Shown here piece by piece: positions 55,009-63,205 of a DNA stretch of 64,000 nucleotides (positions within the stretch are counted from its first letter, which is position 1; each line of letters starts with the position of its first letter). The stretch lies in assembly GCF_003176895.1 (NCBI RefSeq), contig NZ_QGTD01000020.1, positions 124,001-188,000 of the forward strand. The letters run 5' to 3'. Origin of the DNA: Gracilibacillus dipsosauri. GTDB lineage: Bacteria > Bacillota > Bacilli > Bacillales > Amphibacillaceae. The position numbers and the translations under genes are program-made. The notes under the pieces are model-generated. The model saw only the letters and a list, made by a program, of their open reading frames with translations. It was not told where the DNA came from and did not search any database.

Positions 55009-56490
55009 TTAGGATAAACCTCCCTTTCTAGACTTAGCCTTAAAAATGAGCCCTAGAATCTGTAGCGTAATTAATGGAGTCAATGCTACCATAGCTATCA
55101 TACCAAATCCATCAACAATAACATCCGCCCCTTCCACAGCATCAGCAACCCCTTGTGTAAAGGCTAGAATAAAAGTTGCTGTCATTGGCCCTGAAGCAAC
55201 CCCACCAGAATCAAAGGCTATCCCAACGAATAATTTTGGTGTAAGATAAGTCAAAATAATGGCGAGTAAGTATCCAGGTAATAAATAATGCCAGAGCTGT
55301 AGTTCTGGGATCAATATTCTTAACATCGATAAAGCAATGGCAATACCAACACCAATTGCTAAAGTGATTAATACAACTTTTCTGTTTACATAACCACTAG
55401 TAACATCTTCTATTTGATTTGTTAAAACATATACAGCTGGCTCTGCTAAAATCGTAACAATACCAAGAATAAGACCTATGACCACAATATAAACCTTATT
55501 GTCCAATAAGGCAATACTATATCCTAATTCCATACCTAAATCCATAAATCCTGCATTTACACCAACTAAAAATAAAACTAATCCAATAAATGTAAAAACA
55601 AGACCTTTGATCACCTTTCGAAAACTCTTTCTTGATAATTTGAATGAAATTTTTTGAAATACTAGAAATATGACTATAATAGGCAGCAAAGCAATTAATA
55701 CCTCTTGTGCTATATGACCAAATTCCGTTAAAAACGGTCCAATGATCGAGTTCGAAATCGTATGATCCTGTTCTGAACTACCTTTTAATTCTTCTGCACC
55801 AGAAAAAATACTCATCAGCATAACAGTAATAATCGCGCCAATCGAGGCGATAGCCACAAGCCCAAAGCTATCTTTTTCTGACGCCTTACTATCCTTCTTC
55901 AGTACAGATATCCCTAAAGAAAGTGCTAAGATAAACGGCACAGTCAAGGCACCCGTTGTAGCACCAGAAGCATCGAATGAGATTGCTAAAAATTCTCTAG
56001 AAGCAAATAAAGCAATAATAAATACTAATCCATAAAGAATCGTTAAAAGCTTATATAAGGGGAAGCTATAAACAATTCGTACAAGTCCAGTTGCTAATAA
56101 CACTGCAATCCCGATGGACACAACAACCACGATAATGAATTTTGAAATCACTCCTGATGTTACCGTCTCTACTTGGCCAGCCAAAATGTGTAGATCAGGC
56201 TCTGCTATGGAAATAAAAAATCCTAAAAAGATTCCAGCACCAATAACAATCCATAATTTATTCGATTTAGCAACCGTTTTCCCCATTAATGTACCTATAG
56301 GTGTAATACCAATATCAACCCCAAATAAAAAAATGGAAAGACCAATAATAATAAATACAGCGCCAATCAGAAAACGGATTATAAGAGAAATATCAAGAGA
56401 AGTTAAAGTGAAGTTCAATATGAGTACAATAACAGTTATCGGTAAAACAGATAAGATAACTTCAGAGAATTTTGACCATAATACGCCCAA
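55009..56490 (-). CDS. DUF1538 membrane protein with internal duplication
   Basis: 493 residues, about twelve membrane segments in two homologous halves. Paired motifs: GVDIGITPIGTLMG / GVNAGFMDLGMELG, AEPDLHILAGQVETVTSG / AEPAVYVLTNQIEDVTSG, FDASGATTGALTVPFILALSLG / FDSGGVASGPMTATFILAFTQG. These charged and Gly-rich re-entrant-like segments suggest a transporter. TTG start with GAGAGGA upstream. Substrate unknown. Directly followed by the tandem P-II gene. Confidence 0.82.
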   Translation of the reverse strand: MGVLWSKFSEVILSVLPITVIVLILNFTLTSLDISLIIRFLIGAVFIIIGLSIFLFGVDIGITPIGTLMGKTVAKSNKLWIVIGAGIFLGFFISIAEPDLHILAGQVETVTSGVISKFIIVVVVSIGIAVLLATGLVRIVYSFPLYKLLTILYGLVFIIALFASREFLAISFDASGATTGALTVPFILALSLGISVLKKDSKASEKDSFGLVAIASIGAIITVMLMSIFSGAEELKGSSEQDHTISNSIIGPFLTEFGHIAQEVLIALLPIIVIFLVFQKISFKLSRKSFRKVIKGLVFTFIGLVLFLVGVNAGFMDLGMELGYSIALLDNKVYIVVIGLILGIVTILAEPAVYVLTNQIEDVTSGYVNRKVVLITLAIGVGIAIALSMLRILIPELQLWHYLLPGYLLAIILTYLTPKLFVGIAFDSGGVASGPMTATFILAFTQGVADAVEGADVIVDGFGMIAMVALTPLITLQILGLIFKAKSRKGGLS

Positions 56491-56814
56491 GCTCTACACA
56501 TTCCTCTCTTCGTTTGAATTATTTATGTACGTAGGTTGATGATTTACCGAGGAAAATAGGAATAAATTTTTATTCGTGGAAATATTCTTTACTATTATAG
56601 CATAGTCATGGAATTACTAACAAAGCATTAACTCTTCCTAAAAAAGAGGCTTGTTTTTTGCTTTACAGCAGTGTATCATTTAATAACAACGTTTTCATTC
56701 TATTAGAAAGGGGGCATGATACGAAAAAATGGTTTATTTTCTTTCACAGGTCGATCGCGCAATTCTGACTTGTGATGTATTCTCTTAAAATAGTTATAAA
56801 GGGGCGGAGAAATA
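56491..56814. other. Divergent intergenic region, nothing firm
   Basis: 324 bp between the DUF1538 gene and the binding-protein gene. AT-rich, with a short AGGCTTGTTTTTTGCTT stretch but no convincing hairpin, promoter pair or short ORF. Confidence 0.4.
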
Positions 56815-58308
56815 TTGAAAAATTGGTCAAAAGTACTTATCCCATGTTACCTTGTTTTAATCGGATTTTTGTTATTAGGTTGCAGCAATAATGAAAGCGC
56901 TTCAAATAATAAGGGTGGAAATAGTGACTCTGGACCACAAGAAATTTCAATCATGTTAAATCTGCACGTTCCGGAAGTACCTGACAAACGTTTGGAAGAA
57001 TTAATAGAAAAAGAAACGAATACCAAGCTAGATATTAGATGGGTACCAGATAACAATTATGCAGAAAATTTAAATACTGCTATTGCTACAAATAACCTTC
57101 CTGATGTCTTTTTATTAAAAGATGTGACATTAGACCAGCAAAAAGCTGCTATCCGTGACGATCAATATTGGGAAATTGGGCCATATTTAGATGATTATCC
57201 GAATTTATCAAAGTTGAATAAAGATATCCTTAAAAACACAGCCGTAGATGGTAAAATCTATACTTTGTATGCTGGCAGACCATTATCCCGCCAAGGATTA
57301 ATCTATCGTAAGGATTGGGCCGATAATCTAGGGCTTGGTACTCCAACCAATTTGGAGGAATTATATGAAATGATGAGAGCATTTACAGAGGATGATCCTG
57401 ACGGAAATGGAAAGGACGACACAATCGGATTAACAGACCGTGAGATATTAGGTACCTTTGAAAATTTTGCTACATGGCATGGTGCTCCAAATAATTGGGG
57501 AGAAAAGGATGGGCAGTTATTACCACAATTTATGTTCCCTGAATATAGAGAAGCAATGGACTATTTTAAAAGTTTATTTGATAATGGTTATATAAATAAA
57601 GATGCACCAGTAACAAGTAAAACAGATCAACAAGAACTACTAAAGAATGGAACTGCTGGTGTGTATATTGGAACAATGGGTGATGTGGAAAGCATGTATC
57701 AAGATGCCCTTGCAATCAATCCAGATGTAGTTTTAGATGTTCACAACTATATTGAAGGGCCAGATGGTGAATATCGAACAAGATCAATTCCTGGCTATGG
57801 CAGTATGCTGATCTTTCCTAAAGCAGCAGTTGAAACAGAAGAAGAGCTCAAAGGCATTTTATCCTTCTTCGATTATCTCATGACACCTGAAGGGGCAAAT
57901 CTCTTATTATGGGGAGTGGAAGGCGAGCATTATGAGGTTGTCGATGGAAAAGGAAAAGTAATTGAAGAAAATAGAGATACGTTTAATCGACAAATATTAC
58001 CATATACTTCATTAGAAATTGGTGAACCAGATACCAATGGCCGTTATATTGGTTATTTTGAATATGAACCACGTGCAAAGGCTGAAGAATTATATAAAGA
58101 TAACAATGATTATTTAGTGCATGACCCAACCGCGGCACTAGAATCTGCGACCTGGGCATCCAAATCAGAAACCTTAACACAAATAATAACAGATGCGACT
58201 TATCAATATTTCTTGGGCCAAATTGATAATGAGGGATTTGATCAGGCAATCGAAGAATGGAAAGAAGCAGGAGGCGCACAAGTAATAGAAGAATACAATG
58301 AGCAATAG
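56815..58308 (+). CDS. Orphan solute-binding lipoprotein (LplA/YtcQ type)
   Basis: 497 residues from TTG at 56815 (GGCGGAG upstream). Lipobox LLGC at about Cys23 and a Ser/Asn-rich linker. Family 1 binding domain of the long type: DPDGNGKDDTIGLTDREI is the segment typical of LplA/YtcQ-like receptors. No permease or ATPase gene is adjacent, so it must work with a transporter encoded elsewhere or as a stand-alone receptor. Confidence 0.85.
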   Translation: MKNWSKVLIPCYLVLIGFLLLGCSNNESASNNKGGNSDSGPQEISIMLNLHVPEVPDKRLEELIEKETNTKLDIRWVPDNNYAENLNTAIATNNLPDVFLLKDVTLDQQKAAIRDDQYWEIGPYLDDYPNLSKLNKDILKNTAVDGKIYTLYAGRPLSRQGLIYRKDWADNLGLGTPTNLEELYEMMRAFTEDDPDGNGKDDTIGLTDREILGTFENFATWHGAPNNWGEKDGQLLPQFMFPEYREAMDYFKSLFDNGYINKDAPVTSKTDQQELLKNGTAGVYIGTMGDVESMYQDALAINPDVVLDVHNYIEGPDGEYRTRSIPGYGSMLIFPKAAVETEEELKGILSFFDYLMTPEGANLLLWGVEGEHYEVVDGKGKVIEENRDTFNRQILPYTSLEIGEPDTNGRYIGYFEYEPRAKAEELYKDNNDYLVHDPTAALESATWASKSETLTQIITDATYQYFLGQIDNEGFDQAIEEWKEAGGAQVIEEYNEQ

Positions 58309-58339
58309 CAACAACAAAATTAAAAGTTTCACTTCCATC

Positions 58340-58369
58340 AGTGGGGTTTTCTTATCCCCACTGATGATT
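58340..58369. terminator. ATCAGTGGGG hairpin after the binding-protein gene
   Basis: CATCAGTGGGG pairs with CCCCACTGATG around a 9-nt loop. The same stem occurs at 9144-9173. Poly-T is lacking, but its place after the gene suggests termination or mRNA end protection. Confidence 0.5.
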
Positions 58370-58528
58370 GCACATAACGACTTATGACTCCCTTAATTTT
58401 TTCCTCAATCTGTCTTCTTTTAAATGAAGTAGCCGATACTTAACTCAATTTTTACGAGCTATTCATGCGGGCTTAAAACTCTTCCATTATACTAGTGACC
58501 AATACTAAAAATTGGAGGGAACATATGC

Positions 58529-59860
58529 ATGAATCGATTTAGCCTAAAAACGAAAATAGTCTGTTTTACGGTTTCTTTACTTGTCTTTGTTGTTTTTCAA
58601 TTTCCTCTCACGGCTTTTTCTGCTCAAGAAACAGATCAGCAAAATATGAACAAAGGACAAAGGCCAGAGGTCATTTTCCCTGTCATCAGCGATGTTCATA
58701 TAGAAAAAAACGGGATGGAGGACCTACGAAAGTTTGAAACCGCTCTGAATCAACTTAATGAACATGCCCCCCATCAAGATGCCTTTGTAGTTGTAGGGGA
58801 CTTAACTGATTACGGATTAAAGGAGGAATATGAACGTTTTTTTTCGATTTATAATGAGAAAAAAAATCCTCAAGCCGTTTCCCTCTTCACAATTGGGAAC
58901 CATGATTATTGGAACGGACTCTCAATAGAAGATGCCCAAAAGCGATTTCTCGACGAAACTGGAATGGGTGCGATATATGGGCACAAAGTCATCAAAGATT
59001 ATCACTTCATATGGCTGGGCCCGGAAAACGGGGTCACGGAAGGTTATTACTCCAAAGAACAGATTCAGTGGCTAGACAAACAATTGAACGAAGCAGAAAA
59101 GGACGATCCCAGAAAACCAATTTTTGTCTTCCTGCATCAGCCCCTCACAGAAACTGTTTTTGGAAGTGAATGGGGAACTGTTACTAACCGGGATCTTCTC
59201 TATAACACTTTGAAAAAATACCCACAAAGCATAAATTTTTCTGGTCATACCCATTACCCTTTGGATGATCCTAGAACAATCCACCAAGAAAACTTTACGT
59301 CTGTCGGTACTTCCTCGGTTAAATATATGTGGACAGAAGCCGGTTACTTGCAAGGGGAATTACCTCCTGGTCATGAAACGATCAGCCAGGGGCTCATCGT
59401 GGAAGCGTACAAAAACAAAGTTGTGATAAAGCGGCGTGATTTTCATAATGATGCATGGGTGGGTGAAGATTGGGTTATCAAGCGTCCTTTTAAGCCTCAA
59501 ACATTTAAATACACTGAAACGAGAGATCATAAAGCCCCTTATTTTACAAAAGATGCCGAAATTTCCGCTGTGAAAAATCCAGCTTCCTCAGACCGGGTTG
59601 TAATTAAGTTCACACAAGCAGACGACAATCTGTTGGTACATTCTTATAAGGTGGTCGCTAGAGAAAAAGATACCGGTCAGGTTGCTCTAGAGTACGAGGC
59701 TTTCTCGGAATATTATAGGAATCCGGTACCTGATCCTCTATTACTGCCGGTTCAAGGCCTTAAACCGGACACAGGCTATACAATAGAGGTAACAGCAATC
59801 GATGCATTTGAGAATGAGAGTCAAAGTAATTTAACTCTTGATGTTAAAACAAAACCCTAG
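58529..59860 (+). CDS. Exported metallophosphoesterase with C-terminal fibronectin-like domain
   Basis: 443 residues. Signal peptide (VCFTVSLLVFVVFQFPLTAFSA). Calcineurin-type motifs: SDVHIEKNG, VVVGDLTDYG, IGNHDYW, FLHQPL and FSGHTHYPLDDPR. C-terminal about 110 residues are beta-rich with LKPDTGYTIEVTAIDAFENES, as in fibronectin type III. Appears less AT-rich than its neighbours, a possible sign of transfer. ATG after GGAGGG. Substrate unknown; secreted phosphodiesterase or nuclease is likely. Confidence 0.85.
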   Translation: MNRFSLKTKIVCFTVSLLVFVVFQFPLTAFSAQETDQQNMNKGQRPEVIFPVISDVHIEKNGMEDLRKFETALNQLNEHAPHQDAFVVVGDLTDYGLKEEYERFFSIYNEKKNPQAVSLFTIGNHDYWNGLSIEDAQKRFLDETGMGAIYGHKVIKDYHFIWLGPENGVTEGYYSKEQIQWLDKQLNEAEKDDPRKPIFVFLHQPLTETVFGSEWGTVTNRDLLYNTLKKYPQSINFSGHTHYPLDDPRTIHQENFTSVGTSSVKYMWTEAGYLQGELPPGHETISQGLIVEAYKNKVVIKRRDFHNDAWVGEDWVIKRPFKPQTFKYTETRDHKAPYFTKDAEISAVKNPASSDRVVIKFTQADDNLLVHSYKVVAREKDTGQVALEYEAFSEYYRNPVPDPLLLPVQGLKPDTGYTIEVTAIDAFENESQSNLTLDVKTKP

Positions 59861-59917
59861 TAACAAGCGTTTATCAATAATACACCACTGGATGAATCAA
59901 ATTAGACAGGAACAATA

Positions 59918-59963
59918 AAACATCTTGGAACTCATCAAAACGATGAGTTCCAAGATGTTTTTC
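59918..59963 (+). terminator. Strong terminator after the metallophosphoesterase gene
   Basis: A 19-bp arm pair: ACATCTTGGAACTCATC and GATGAGTTCCAAGATGT around a 5-nt loop, then TTTTTC. Bases 59964-60110 beyond it show no feature I can name. Confidence 0.9.
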
Positions 59964-60113
59964 TACATTAAATAAAAAAAGTGCAGAGGAACTGGATGAA
60001 AGGATACTTCGTGGACAAAATCAAAAGGAAAGGAAGAATCAACATTTTTATCCTAACTTTGATCTTCTTAAACTTTGAGGTAGAAGACTTACGATCGGTT
60101 AGAGCTTAAATAA

Positions 60114-60153
60114 AAAATTGCCCCATGAGTGTTGTGCTCATAGGTGCAATTTT
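60114..60153 (-). terminator. Terminator of the ugp operon
   Basis: Read on the minus strand after the ugpQ stop: AAAATTGCACC-ATGAG and CTCAT-GGGGCAATTTT pair with minor mismatch, followed by TTTATTTAAG. Confidence 0.75.
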
Positions 60154-60154
60154 C

Positions 60155-60895
60155 TTATTTAATCCTTACGTTTACTGCTTTTTGTGGATAGTCTGTAATA
60201 ATTGAATTCACTCCTAAATCTATCAATTTTTTCATCTCGTCTTCTTCATTCACAGTCCAAACACGAACATACTCACTCACTGTATGAAATGGATTATATA
60301 AGCTAGAAAGAATCAAATCCTTTTCTACATGTAATGCCTCTAGTTCGAATGTCTCGATATAGTCTTTTGGATTAGAAATAGGAGCATGTAGTAACCAAGC
60401 AATATTAACGCTTGGATCTGTATTTTTTAATCTTACCAAGCTTGGTAAGTGAAACGAGGAGTAAACGATTTTAGCATCGCTATTCCAACGATTCACAATA
60501 GATAGGAGTTTTTCCTCTAAGCCAGAATAGGTGATAATAGAAGTTTTCAGTTCAATATTCAGTTCAATATTTTTGCCAGTTATAAGCTGTAGAACTTCCT
60601 CCAATGTTGGCACTTTTTCGTTATCCCAACTACTATGGTAATTTTCGAAATGGTCAAATTTGCTTCCCGCACTTACCGTTTTAATATAACCTAGCTCCAA
60701 ATCTTTAATGTATCCTGAACCATCTGTCGTGCGATCTAACGTTTCATCATGGATCACAACAATTTCTCCATCTCTTGTCATATGAACATCTAATTCTAGG
60801 CCTTCTACCTCATCATTCAATGCTTTTTGAAAGCTTAATAGCGTATTCTCTGGGTATTCCCCTTTACTACCACGATGACCATAGATTTTTGTCAT
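60155..60895 (-). CDS. ugpQ: Glycerophosphodiester phosphodiesterase (UgpQ-like, cytoplasmic)
   Basis: 246 residues, no signal peptide. Catalytic motifs of the GDPD family: GHRGSKGEYPENT (both His/Arg and Glu), LELDVHMTRDGEIVVIHDETLDRTTDG with the second His, and ELNIELKT. Releases glycerol 3-phosphate from imported glycerophosphodiesters. Last gene of the ugp operon, 71 bp after ugpB. ATG after GAGGGG. Confidence 0.92.
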   Translation of the reverse strand: MTKIYGHRGSKGEYPENTLLSFQKALNDEVEGLELDVHMTRDGEIVVIHDETLDRTTDGSGYIKDLELGYIKTVSAGSKFDHFENYHSSWDNEKVPTLEEVLQLITGKNIELNIELKTSIITYSGLEEKLLSIVNRWNSDAKIVYSSFHLPSLVRLKNTDPSVNIAWLLHAPISNPKDYIETFELEALHVEKDLILSSLYNPFHTVSEYVRVWTVNEEDEMKKLIDLGVNSIITDYPQKAVNVRIK

Positions 60896-60966
60896 CTCTT
60901 TCCCCTCCTGATAGAAAAATCCATCAAAGCGAAATAATATTCACTTTGATGGGAAAGATATAATAT

Positions 60967-62334
60967 TTACTCACCTCTAGCTGCATTTGCGTTTTTAATA
61001 GCTTGATTTAATTGTTCTACCGTATTTTGATAAGCTTCATCAACATCTCCACCATTATAGACCGTTTCAAGTGCAGTTTCCACAATTCTACGACCTTCTG
61101 GAATCATATCCATAATTGCACCTTGTGTCGCAAAAGAAGATTTGGTAGATTGCAATTGCTCGACTGTTACTTGTAATTGTGGCATCTCCTTGTAAGCGTC
61201 AAGTACGACTTGCTCTTCATATGCAGCTGGATTGATTGCGAAATACCCTGTTCCCACATGCCATTCTGCTTGAACTTTTGGTGTTTGCAAGTACTTCATA
61301 AATCCCCATGCTGCATCTTTTTCTGCTTGCTCTTTTCCATCTACCATCCATAGACTAGCTCCGCCAATGACAACTCCTTCTCGCTCCGTGCTCTCTGGAT
61401 GTGGAATAAAGGCAACCCCTACTTCAAATGGTGCATTATCAATGACATCACGAGCACTTGCAGATGATTGCATAAACATCGCTACATCTTCCGCCAAGAA
61501 ACCAGAAACCATGTTATCACCATTCGTTCCATAATTAGCAAATGTTTCCTCATCAATCATATTTTTTACCCAATTGAATATTGACTTCCCTTGTTCCTCT
61601 GTAAAGCCGATTTCAGTAGGAGTATCAGAGCGGCCATTGTCCTTATTCATTAAAAGGGCACCCTGGTTTGCTAATAATTGCTCAAATAACCATCCATATG
61701 CTTGTAACGCAAATCCTTTCATTTCTGGATTGCTCTCTGCAATTTTTCTACTTGCATCTTCAATCTCTTCAAAAGTTGCTGGTGGATTTTCAGGGTCTAA
61801 CCCAGCAGCTTCAAATGCATCCTTGTTGTAGTACATAACAGGAGTAGACGAGTTAAACGGCATGGAATAGAATTTATCTTCTATTTTATAATAGTTGATT
61901 ATATTTTCCTCTAAGCCAGTCATATCATAATCATCTTTATCTACATAATTTTGAATAGGCTCGATATGTCCACTGTTAATCATCGACATTGTACCAATTT
62001 CAAAAACCTGTATCATTGTCGGCGCACTGTCCGTACCTGCCACTGTATGAAATTTGGTCAAAGCTTCATCATATGTACCTTGGTATTCTGCATTAACCTG
62101 AATTTTGTCCTGTGATTGATTGTAATCATCTACAATTTTGTTAAGGGCTTCCTGTGCAGCACCACCCATCGCATGCCAAAATGTCACAGTTTGTTTCTCC
62201 TCACTAGAATCTACTTCTTCACTAGATCCATTACTTGTTTCTTCTCCCTCACTTGCATCGGCATCATTCGAATTACAGCCTACTGCGATAAGCGCAAAAA
62301 ATAATAACATCAAAGCTAACCACATTTTTTTCAT
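60967..62334 (-). CDS. ugpB: Glycerol-3-phosphate/glycerophosphodiester-binding lipoprotein
   Basis: 455 residues. Lipobox AVGC at about Cys20 and an acidic Ser/Glu linker, then UgpB-type family 1 domain: TFWHAMGGAAQEALNKIVDDYN, SAPTMIQVFEIGTMSMINSGHIEPI and VVIGGASLWMV. Between the permease genes and ugpQ, which supports the glycerol-phosphate assignment. Confidence 0.88.
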   Translation of the reverse strand: MKKMWLALMLLFFALIAVGCNSNDADASEGEETSNGSSEEVDSSEEKQTVTFWHAMGGAAQEALNKIVDDYNQSQDKIQVNAEYQGTYDEALTKFHTVAGTDSAPTMIQVFEIGTMSMINSGHIEPIQNYVDKDDYDMTGLEENIINYYKIEDKFYSMPFNSSTPVMYYNKDAFEAAGLDPENPPATFEEIEDASRKIAESNPEMKGFALQAYGWLFEQLLANQGALLMNKDNGRSDTPTEIGFTEEQGKSIFNWVKNMIDEETFANYGTNGDNMVSGFLAEDVAMFMQSSASARDVIDNAPFEVGVAFIPHPESTEREGVVIGGASLWMVDGKEQAEKDAAWGFMKYLQTPKVQAEWHVGTGYFAINPAAYEEQVVLDAYKEMPQLQVTVEQLQSTKSSFATQGAIMDMIPEGRRIVETALETVYNGGDVDEAYQNTVEQLNQAIKNANAARGE

Positions 62335-62386
62335 TTGTTTTAAACACTCCTTTATTTTTGATTATTTGAAAACTATAAAGCTTTAC

Positions 62387-63205
62387 TTACTTCAGTGCCC
62401 CTTCTGCCAGACCTTTTTGTAATTTGTTTTGTCCTAAGAATAAAAGAATTAATGTTGGTAGAACTACGATAATTGCTCCCGCCATAATAACGCCCCATTC
62501 ATTCAATTGCTCCTGTGACTGCAATTGTCGTAAGCCAATCTGAACAGTTCTTGTTGTTTCATCTGTTGTAGCGAGCAATGGCCATAAATACATATTCCAT
62601 GAGGTTAAAAAGCCATAAACCCCTAGTGTAACAAGACTCGTTCTTGCCATCGGTAGAACAACAGTTAAATAAAACTTGAAATCACCAATTCCTGCTATCT
62701 CACTAGCTTCCTTCAATTCTTTAGGAATTTGCTTAAAGCTTTGTCTTAACAAGAATGTTCCAAAGGCCATCGCAAAAAATGGTAGTGTAAGACCTGTATA
62801 TGTATTAATCCATCCCATGTCCCGAACTGTTTGAAAGTTCGGAATGATCGATGCTTCAAAAGGAACCATCATTGTTGCAATGAAAACAAAGAACAAAAGA
62901 TCTCTTCCTTTAAACTCTAAGAAAACAAATGCATATGCTGCTAAACTAGATAAAGTAAGTTGTCCTACCATAATAGCTAATGAAACAATAAGACTATTTA
63001 GCAAAAACTGAAATAAGGGAAATCTATCAAAGACTTGCACATAATTATCCAATGTAAAGGAAGAGGGTATTAATGTCCCTGTCATGATCTCTTGATTTGA
63101 CATAAAACTCATTGAAAAGGCTATAATTGCAGGCGCAAAAATTACTATAGCTGAAATCGTAAGCAATAAATAAAAAATTATCTTTTGGTGAATCGGTACG
63201 GTCAT
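62387..63205 (-). CDS. ugpE: Glycerol-3-phosphate ABC transporter permease UgpE
   Basis: 272 residues, six membrane segments. PFEASIIPNFQTVRDMGWINTYTGL and the EAA loop IPKELKEASEIAGIGDFKFYL are typical of UgpE/MalG-type permeases. Overlaps ugpA by 4 bp (ATGA). Ends in GLAEGALK. Confidence 0.9.
   Translation of the reverse strand: MTVPIHQKIIFYLLLTISAIVIFAPAIIAFSMSFMSNQEIMTGTLIPSSFTLDNYVQVFDRFPLFQFLLNSLIVSLAIMVGQLTLSSLAAYAFVFLEFKGRDLLFFVFIATMMVPFEASIIPNFQTVRDMGWINTYTGLTLPFFAMAFGTFLLRQSFKQIPKELKEASEIAGIGDFKFYLTVVLPMARTSLVTLGVYGFLTSWNMYLWPLLATTDETTRTVQIGLRQLQSQEQLNEWGVIMAGAIIVVLPTLILLFLGQNKLQKGLAEGALK

Noticed and set aside
56114-56539. 141-codon plus-strand open frame opposite the DUF1538 gene
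   Set aside because: Antisense frame of a membrane protein gene, rich in Ile/Thr/Pro, without a ribosome binding site or recognisable domain.
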